64,000 bases of DNA, taken from contig NZ_QSNT01000002.1 of assembly GCF_009498525.1 (NCBI RefSeq), positions 1,533,375 to 1,597,374 of the forward strand. The letters are read 5' to 3'. Under the pieces are notes generated by a model, which saw nothing but the letters and a program-made list of their open reading frames with translations, was not told where the DNA came from and searched no databases. Within the stretch, counting starts at the first letter, position 1. Every line of letters begins with the position of its first letter. Positions 58,983 through 64,000 of the stretch are shown here, piece after piece. Origin of the DNA: Rhizobium sp. ICMP 5592. Lineage in GTDB: Bacteria > Pseudomonadota > Alphaproteobacteria > Rhizobiales > Rhizobiaceae. The position numbers and the translations under genes were made by a program.

Positions 58983-59396
58983 TTACTCTGCAATGCGCTG
59001 CACGAAGCGCGTCTTGACCGAGAGCTTGGCGGCGCCGAGGCGCAGAGCCTCACGAGCGATTTCTTCGCTCACACCATCGATCTCGAACATCATACGGCCG
59101 GGCTTGACCTTGCATGCCCAGTATTCGACAGAGCCTTTACCCTTACCCATACGGACTTCGGTCGGCTTTGCGGTTACCGGAACATCCGGGAACACGCGGA
59201 TCCATACACGGCCGGCACGCTTCATGTAGCGCGTGATCGCGCGGCGAGCCGCTTCGATCTCACGAGCGTTGACGCGGTTGGGCTCCTGCGACTTCAGGCC
59301 GAATTCGCCGAACGCCAGATCAGAACCACCCTTGGCAACGCCCTTGATGCGGCCCTTAAATTGCTTCCGGTACTTCGTACGCTTTGGCTGCAACAT
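58983..59396 (-). CDS. rplP: 50S ribosomal protein L16
   Basis: 137 aa; organises the A-site tRNA path. [19 protein letters not shown], the [31 protein letters not shown] block (here split) and [10 protein letters not shown] identify it. It is 36 bp after rpsC. Confidence 0.97.
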   Translation of the reverse strand: MLQPKRTKYRKQFKGRIKGVAKGGSDLAFGEFGLKSQEPNRVNAREIEAARRAITRYMKRAGRVWIRVFPDVPVTAKPTEVRMGKGKGSVEYWACKVKPGRMMFEIDGVSEEIAREALRLGAAKLSVKTRFVQRIAE

Positions 59397-59432
59397 TTTT
59401 CTATTCTCCGAACTTATCTGCCACGTACGCTA

Positions 59433-60158
59433 TCAAGCGTTATCGCGGCGGCGGTCTCTATCGCGATCACGGCTAGCCGGACCCTGGGCGTCGCCTTCCA
59501 GCGCACGGCGTTCGGAGGCCATCGGATCATGCTCAAGGATTTCGCCCTTGAAGATCCAAACCTTGATGCCGCAGATGCCGAATGCGGTTTCTGCTTCAGC
59601 CGTACCGTAATCGATATCGGCGCGCAGCGTATGCAACGGCACGCGACCTTCGCGATACCATTCCGTACGAGCGATTTCAGCGCCGCCGAGACGGCCACCG
59701 CAGGTGATCTTGATGCCTTCGGCGCCAAGACGCATCGCGGACTGAACAGCGCGCTTCATGGCGCGGCGGAAAGCCACGCGGCGCTCGAGCTGCTGAGCGA
59801 TCGACTGAGCAACCAGAACCGCATCGATTTCCGGCTTGCGAACTTCAACGATGTTGAGGTGCGTTTCGGAATTCGTCATATCCGACAGCTTCTTGCGGAG
59901 CTTGTCGATGTCTGCGCCCTTCTTGCCGATGATCAGGCCCGGACGAGCCGAGTGGATCGTGACGCGGCACTTCTTGTGCGGACGCTCGATGACCACCTTG
60001 GAGATACCAGCCTGCTTCAGTTCGTCCATGACGAACTTACGCATCTTCAGGTCTTCGTGGAGAAGCTGGCCGTACTCGGCATTGTCCGCAAACCAGCGGC
60101 TATCCCAGGTACGGTTGATGCCGAGACGAAAACCGATTGGATTGATTTTCTGACCCAT
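59433..60158 (-). CDS. rpsC: 30S ribosomal protein S3
   Basis: 241 aa with a KH domain near the mRNA entry. [39 protein letters not shown] and [26 protein letters not shown] (in parts) are diagnostic. The C-terminal tail is Arg/Asp-rich ([13 protein letters not shown]), an extension usual in rhizobia. The ATG overlaps the rplV stop by 1 bp. Confidence 0.97.
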   Translation of the reverse strand: MGQKINPIGFRLGINRTWDSRWFADNAEYGQLLHEDLKMRKFVMDELKQAGISKVVIERPHKKCRVTIHSARPGLIIGKKGADIDKLRKKLSDMTNSETHLNIVEVRKPEIDAVLVAQSIAQQLERRVAFRRAMKRAVQSAMRLGAEGIKITCGGRLGGAEIARTEWYREGRVPLHTLRADIDYGTAEAETAFGICGIKVWIFKGEILEHDPMASERRALEGDAQGPASRDRDRDRRRDNA

Positions 60159-60556
60159 TATGCGGCCTCCCCTTGAGCTTCCACAGCTTCCACTTCACGA
60201 ACGACGATCGTCAGGTGGGCGAACGGACGCTCGATGCGAGACGCACGACCACGGCCACGAGCGTGGAAACGCTTCATGACGATCGACTTGCCGACGTAGG
60301 CTTCCGCCACGACCAGCGAGTCAACGTCGAGATCATGGTTGTTCTCTGCATTGGCGATCGCAGATTCAAGCGTCTTCTTGACGGCGCCTGCGATACGCTT
60401 GCGGGAGAATTCCAGCTCTGCGAGTGCACGATCAACCTTCTTGCCGCGGATAGACGCTGCAACCAGGTTGAGCTTCTGCGGGCTGACGCGGAGCGTGCGC
60501 GCAACTGCCTGCGCTTCATTGTCCTTCAGCCGGCGTTCGGCTTTTGCCTTGCCCAT
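60158..60556 (-). CDS. rplV: 50S ribosomal protein L22
   Basis: 132 aa; its beta hairpin lines the exit tunnel, a site of macrolide-resistance changes in other bacteria. [21 protein letters not shown] and [21 protein letters not shown] are signatures. It lies 2 bp after rpsS. Confidence 0.97.
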   Translation of the reverse strand: MGKAKAERRLKDNEAQAVARTLRVSPQKLNLVAASIRGKKVDRALAELEFSRKRIAGAVKKTLESAIANAENNHDLDVDSLVVAEAYVGKSIVMKRFHARGRGRASRIERPFAHLTIVVREVEAVEAQGEAA

Positions 60557-60558
60557 TG

Positions 60559-60837
60559 TTACTTCCTCTTCGCCTTCTTGTCCGCGCCGTGACCGTAGTA
60601 GGTGCGGGTCGGGGCGAACTCACCGAACTTGTGACCGACCATGTCTTCGTTGACACTGACCGGAATGTGCTTGCTGCCGTTGTAGACGCCGAAGGTAAGA
60701 CCAACGAACTGCGGCATGATCGTGGAGCGACGGCTCCAGATCTTGATTACTTCACTGCGTCCGCCTTCGCGCACCTTCTCAGCCTTCTTGAGAAGATAGC
60801 CGTCAACAAACGGACCTTTCCATACTGAACGAGCCAC
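60559..60837 (-). CDS. rpsS: 30S ribosomal protein S19
   Basis: 92 aa. [21 protein letters not shown] and [24 protein letters not shown] are diagnostic. S19 pairs with S13 in the small-subunit head. It lies 15 bp after rplB. Confidence 0.97.
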   Translation of the reverse strand: MARSVWKGPFVDGYLLKKAEKVREGGRSEVIKIWSRRSTIMPQFVGLTFGVYNGSKHIPVSVNEDMVGHKFGEFAPTRTYYGHGADKKAKRK

Positions 60838-60852
60838 TTGAGACTTCCTCTC

Positions 60853-61689
60853 TTACTTCTTGCGCTGATGGCGCGAGCGCATAATCATCTTATCGGTCGA
60901 CTTGTTCGACCGCGTGCGCTTGCCCTTGGTCGGCTTGCCCCACGGGGTCACCGGATGGCGACCACCGGAGGTGCGGCCTTCACCACCGCCGTGCGGATGG
61001 TCGACGGGGTTCATGACGACGCCGCGAACGTGCGGCTTCTTACCGCGCCAACGCGAACGACCAGCCTTACCGTCGTTGATGTTGCCGTGGTCCGGGTTCG
61101 AGACCGCACCGATCGTTGCAAGGCAAGTGCCGTGCACGAGGCGCTGTTCGCCGGAGTTCAGGCGAAGGATCGCCATGCCCTGGTCGCGGCCGACGAGCTG
61201 AGCGTAACCACCGGCGGAACGAGCGATCTGACCGCCCTTGCCCGGCTTCATTTCCACGTTATGGATGATGGAGCCAACCGGAATGAACTGAAGCGGCATG
61301 GTGTTGCCCGGCTTCACGTCCACAGCCTTCTCGGAAGCGATGACCTTATCGCCGGCAGCCAGACGCTGCGGAGCAAGGATATAGGCCTGGTCGCCATCGG
61401 CATACTTCACCAGAGCGATGTATGCGGTACGGTTCGGGTCGTATTCGATACGCTCGACGGTTGCTTCAACGTCGAACTTGCGACGCTTGAAGTCCACCAG
61501 ACGATAGGTACGCTTGTGACCACCACCCTGGAAACGCACGGTGATGCGGCCGGTGTTGTTACGGCCACCCTTGGAGGACAGGCCTTCCGTCAGCGACTTG
61601 ACCGGCTTGCCCTTGTAGAGGGACGAGCGATCGACGATGACCAGCTGACGCTGGCTCGGGGTCGTCGGATTGAATGTTTTCAATGCCAT
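60853..61689 (-). CDS. rplB: 50S ribosomal protein L2
   Basis: 278 aa; needed for subunit joining and peptidyl transfer. [20 protein letters not shown] and the C-terminal [21 protein letters not shown], with the essential conserved His, are present. It lies 11 bp after rplW. Confidence 0.97.
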   Translation of the reverse strand: MALKTFNPTTPSQRQLVIVDRSSLYKGKPVKSLTEGLSSKGGRNNTGRITVRFQGGGHKRTYRLVDFKRRKFDVEATVERIEYDPNRTAYIALVKYADGDQAYILAPQRLAAGDKVIASEKAVDVKPGNTMPLQFIPVGSIIHNVEMKPGKGGQIARSAGGYAQLVGRDQGMAILRLNSGEQRLVHGTCLATIGAVSNPDHGNINDGKAGRSRWRGKKPHVRGVVMNPVDHPHGGGEGRTSGGRHPVTPWGKPTKGKRTRSNKSTDKMIMRSRHQRKK

Positions 61690-61700
61690 TTTCTTATTCC

Positions 61701-61994
61701 TCAGAGACCGGTGGAGACGTCGATCGACTGGCCTTCGGCGAGTGTCACGATAGCCTTCTTCACGTCCTTCTGCTTGCCGACGAGACCTTTGAACCGCTTG
61801 GTCTTGCCGAGGCGCAGCAGAGTGTTAACGGCCGTAACCTTGACGCCGAACAGAGCTTCGACGGCAGCCTTGATTTCAGGCTTCGTCGCGGTCTTGGCAA
61901 CGTTGAAAACAACCTGGTTGTTGTCCGAAAGCAGAGTGGACTTTTCGGTGATCGCAGGAGAAACGATCACATCGTAATGGCGAAGATCCGTCAC
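61701..61994 (-). CDS. rplW: 50S ribosomal protein L23
   Basis: 97 aa; trigger factor and SRP docking site at the tunnel exit. [21 protein letters not shown] and [22 protein letters not shown] are typical. The start overlaps the rplD stop by 4 bp. Confidence 0.97.
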   Translation of the reverse strand: MTDLRHYDVIVSPAITEKSTLLSDNNQVVFNVAKTATKPEIKAAVEALFGVKVTAVNTLLRLGKTKRFKGLVGKQKDVKKAIVTLAEGQSIDVSTGL

Positions 61995-62611
61995 TTGAAT
62001 CGCTCCTCTAGAGCTTCAACTGCAGCTTTGGACAGCACGAGCTTGCCGCGGCGCAGGATATCGTAAACGTTGATGCCCTGAACCGGCAGAACATCGATAT
62101 TCGGGATGTTAGCGGCTGCGAGCTTGAAGTTGCTGTCGAGCTCTGCACCACCGATGAAGAGCGCGTTGGTCAGGCCGAGCGTCTCGAAAGCGCCGGCAAG
62201 AGCCTTGGTCTTGGCATCCGCTGCGACCAGGTTGTCGAGAATGATGACATCCTCGGCCTTGAGCTTGGCGGACAGAGCGAGACGCAGGCCGAGGGCGCGA
62301 ACCTTCTTCGGCAGGTCATGCTCATGGCTGCGCACGACCGGGCCGTGAGCCTTACCACCACCGCGGAACTGCGGAGCACGAGCCGAATGGTGACGAGCGC
62401 GGCCCGTACCCTTCTGCTTGTACATCTTGGCGCCGGTGCGCGAAACTTCCGCGCGGCCCTGAGCCTTGTGCGTGCCCTGGCGCTTCTTGGCGAGCTGCCA
62501 GCGAATGACGCGTGCGATGATATCTTCACGCGGCTCAAGGCCGAAAATCGCGTCAGAAAGGGAAACCTTCCCAGCGTCTTTGCCCTCGAGGGTCTTGACG
62601 TTCAATTCCAT
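61991..62611 (-). CDS. rplD: 50S ribosomal protein L4
   Basis: 206 aa with the tunnel loop [34 protein letters not shown] in adjoining pieces. In E. coli L4 also represses the S10 operon; no comparable leader could be recognised here. ATG at 62611 begins [14 protein letters not shown]; an upstream frame within rplC is rejected. Confidence 0.97.
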   Translation of the reverse strand: MELNVKTLEGKDAGKVSLSDAIFGLEPREDIIARVIRWQLAKKRQGTHKAQGRAEVSRTGAKMYKQKGTGRARHHSARAPQFRGGGKAHGPVVRSHEHDLPKKVRALGLRLALSAKLKAEDVIILDNLVAADAKTKALAGAFETLGLTNALFIGGAELDSNFKLAAANIPNIDVLPVQGINVYDILRRGKLVLSKAAVEALEERFK

Positions 62612-62624
62612 TGGTTTGGCTCCC

Positions 62625-63266
62625 TTACTTCGCTGCCGACTTGACGGCATCGCGTACGATGATCCAGGCACCCTTGGAGCCGGGAACTGCGCCCTTGACG
62701 AGGATCAGACCGCGATCTTCATCGGTCGATACCACTTCGAGGTTCTGCGTCGTGACGCGCGTCTGGCCCATGTGACCAGCCATCTTCTTGTTCTTGAACA
62801 CCTTGCCCGGATCCTGGCGCGAGCCGGTCGAACCGTGCGAGCGGTGCGAAACCGACACACCGTGCGTGGCGCGCAGACCGCCGAAGCCGTGGCGCTTCAT
62901 GGCGCCGGCGAAGCCCTTACCGATCGTCGTGCCGGTCACGTCGACGAGCTGACCCGCCGAAAAGTGAGCTGCCTTGATCTCGGTGCCGACTTCAAGCAGG
63001 TTGTCGTCCGAAACACGGAATTCAACGAGCTTGGCCTTCGGCTCAACGCTGGCAACGGCGAAGTGACCGCGAAGGGCCTTCGACGTGTTCTTGACCTTAG
63101 CCTGGCCAGCACCGAGCTGAACTGCGGTGTAGCCATTCTTTTCTACTGTGCGCTGGGCTACGACCTGGCAGCCTTCCATACGCAATACGGTTACCGGGAC
63201 ATGCTCGCCGGCGTCGTTATAGACGCGGGTCATTCCCACCTTCTGTGCAATCACACCTGAACGCAT
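62625..63266 (-). CDS. rplC: 50S ribosomal protein L3
   Basis: 213 aa. [41 protein letters not shown] and [17 protein letters not shown] identify L3, which reaches toward the peptidyl-transferase centre. ATG at 63266 preferred; another start six codons earlier is less conserved. It lies 39 bp after rpsJ. Confidence 0.97.
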   Translation of the reverse strand: MRSGVIAQKVGMTRVYNDAGEHVPVTVLRMEGCQVVAQRTVEKNGYTAVQLGAGQAKVKNTSKALRGHFAVASVEPKAKLVEFRVSDDNLLEVGTEIKAAHFSAGQLVDVTGTTIGKGFAGAMKRHGFGGLRATHGVSVSHRSHGSTGSRQDPGKVFKNKKMAGHMGQTRVTTQNLEVVSTDEDRGLILVKGAVPGSKGAWIIVRDAVKSAAK

Positions 63267-63305
63267 CGGTTCAATCCTTCTCACTCAGCTCGAGGACCAG
63301 AGGTC

Positions 63306-63614
63306 TCAGAGCTTGATCTCAACATCGACACCGGCGGCGAGATCGAGCTTCATCAGCGCGTCTACCGTCTGCGGGGTCGGGTCAACGATATCGAGAAGGC
63401 GCTTATGCGTACGCATCTCGAATTGCTCGCGGCTCTTCTTGTCGATGTGCGGGGACCGGTTTACCGTGAACTTCTCGATACGAGTCGGAAGCGGAACGGG
63501 GCCCCGGACGCTTGCACCGGTGCGCTTCGCCGTCGACACGATCTCGCGCGTGGAAGCATCGAGAATCCGGTGATCGAACGCCTTCAGGCGAATGCGGATA
63601 TTTTGGCCGTTCAT
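63306..63614 (-). CDS. rpsJ: 30S ribosomal protein S10
   Basis: 102 aa. [21 protein letters not shown] and [21 protein letters not shown] are diagnostic. S10 (NusE) also works in transcription antitermination with NusB. First gene of the S10 section, 310 bp after tuf. That gap contains two hairpins and should hold a promoter. Confidence 0.97.
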   Translation of the reverse strand: MNGQNIRIRLKAFDHRILDASTREIVSTAKRTGASVRGPVPLPTRIEKFTVNRSPHIDKKSREQFEMRTHKRLLDIVDPTPQTVDALMKLDLAAGVDVEIKL

Positions 63615-63850
63615 TCGACGTTATCCTTGTGTTTTGTTATCTCGCGTGCCTCTTAAAAAGGGCACGGTTTGTTCTGTTTCCTAAGGCGGACCACCGGTAT
63701 CAAAGATCGAGAGGGACGCCGGTGACGGCATCCCCATCCACTCTTTAGGCCTTTCGACCCACCTTATTATTAGTTTCATTGGCCACTTCGTCATCCGAAG
63801 CAGCGCGCAAATCGCGCTCGCGCGCCATTTGCAACATTTCGATGTCATAA

Positions 63851-63872
63851 GCAAGCGGCTACAGCCGCTTGC
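63851..63872. terminator. hairpin in the tuf-rpsJ gap
   Basis: GCAAGCGGC-TACA-GCCGCTTGC, a perfect nine-pair stem about 50 bp after the tuf stop; likely part of tuf termination or mRNA processing. Confidence 0.55.
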
Positions 63873-63894
63873 ATCATAATATTGTCATCGAATC

Positions 63895-63915
63895 GGCCGC
63901 TCAGATGGAGCGGCC
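63895..63915. terminator. hairpin directly after tuf
   Basis: GGCCGCTC-AGATG-GAGCGGCC, a perfect eight-pair stem 9 bp beyond the tuf stop. No clear T run, so the strength is uncertain. Confidence 0.55.
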
Positions 63916-63924
63916 GTCTTCGAA

Positions 63925-64000
63925 TTACTCAACGATGCTAGCAACGATGCCTGCGCCGACGGTACGGCCGCCTTCACGGATCGCGAAGCGCAGCTTTTCT
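63925..64000 (-). CDS. tuf: elongation factor Tu, C-terminal end (gene runs off the window)
   Basis: The minus strand reads KLRFAIREGGRTVGAGIVASIVE and then TAA. This is the invariant C-terminus of EF-Tu, the GTPase that delivers aminoacyl-tRNA to the ribosome. Only about 25 codons are in view; the start lies beyond 64000. tuf upstream of rpsJ is the usual order in rhizobia. Confidence 0.93.
   Translation of the reverse strand, partial: EKLRFAIREGGRTVGAGIVASIVE

Overview
The window is chromosomal DNA of an alphaproteobacterium, most likely a Rhizobium or close Rhizobiaceae relative. This rests on high GC content, the rhizobial versions of the ribosomal proteins, a class II (B12-dependent) ribonucleotide reductase as a large single chain, and several families concentrated in Rhizobiales (DUF1402, BTLCP transglutaminase-like cysteine peptidase, BA14K-like small secreted proteins, MsrPQ). 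No species is claimed.

Layout. 1-2.5 kb: OsmC-like protein, then ilvA and an HlyU-like gene on the minus strand. 2.9-7.5 kb: tRNA-Leu(TAA), two Hint (hedgehog/intein) domain genes, a degenerate copy of the tRNA-Leu 3' end, an extra ribulose-phosphate epimerase and a small secreted protein of which a broken second copy lies beside the intact tRNA. This has the outline of an old tRNA-associated insertion or segmental duplication. 7.7-16.6 kb: wrbA, a molybdopterin-binding-domain protein, universal stress protein, gpt, nrdJ with NrdR-box-like sites, and a HAD phosphatase. 16.7-27.2 kb: flavin reductase, DUF2026 protein, a membrane protein, a divergent MerR regulator / Zn-Cd-Pb ATPase pair with a MerR-type promoter, envelope proteins (DUF1402, BTLCP), a HlyC/CorC protein and an ABC-F ATPase.

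27.2-31.5 kb (minus strand) is a tightly overlapping four-gene operon with no family name I can give with confidence. It encodes a four-TM coiled-coil protein, a membrane-anchored VWA-like protein, a MotA/ExbB/ZorA-like membrane protein with a long coiled-coil tail, and a ZorB/MotB-like protein with one TM segment and an OmpA-like domain. This is the best candidate here for an undescribed envelope or defence machine.

31.7-39.9 kb: a frameshifted panE, a SnoaL-like/LuxR-HTH fusion regulator, several tiny membrane proteins, a DapA-fold protein that lacks the Schiff-base lysine, and the overlapping degP-rarA pair. 39.9-47.3 kb: ilvD, msrPQ and an AaeXAB-like efflux operon led by marR. 47.6-48.8 kb: an AT-richer pair of orphan genes, one with an HEPN-like Rx4H motif and one with a PD-(D/E)XK-like signature. 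They sit between the efflux operon and the terminator of the ribosomal cluster.

49.0-64.0 kb: the S10-spc-alpha ribosomal superoperon, read from right to left: tuf (3' end only at the window edge), rpsJ, rplCDWB, rpsS, rplV, rpsC, rplP, rpmC, rpsQ, rplNXE, rpsN, rpsH, rplF, rplR, rpsE, rpmD, rplO, secY, adk, rpsM, rpsK, rpoA, rplQ. Hairpins interrupt it between rpsQ and rplN and between rplO and secY, and a strong terminator follows rplQ.
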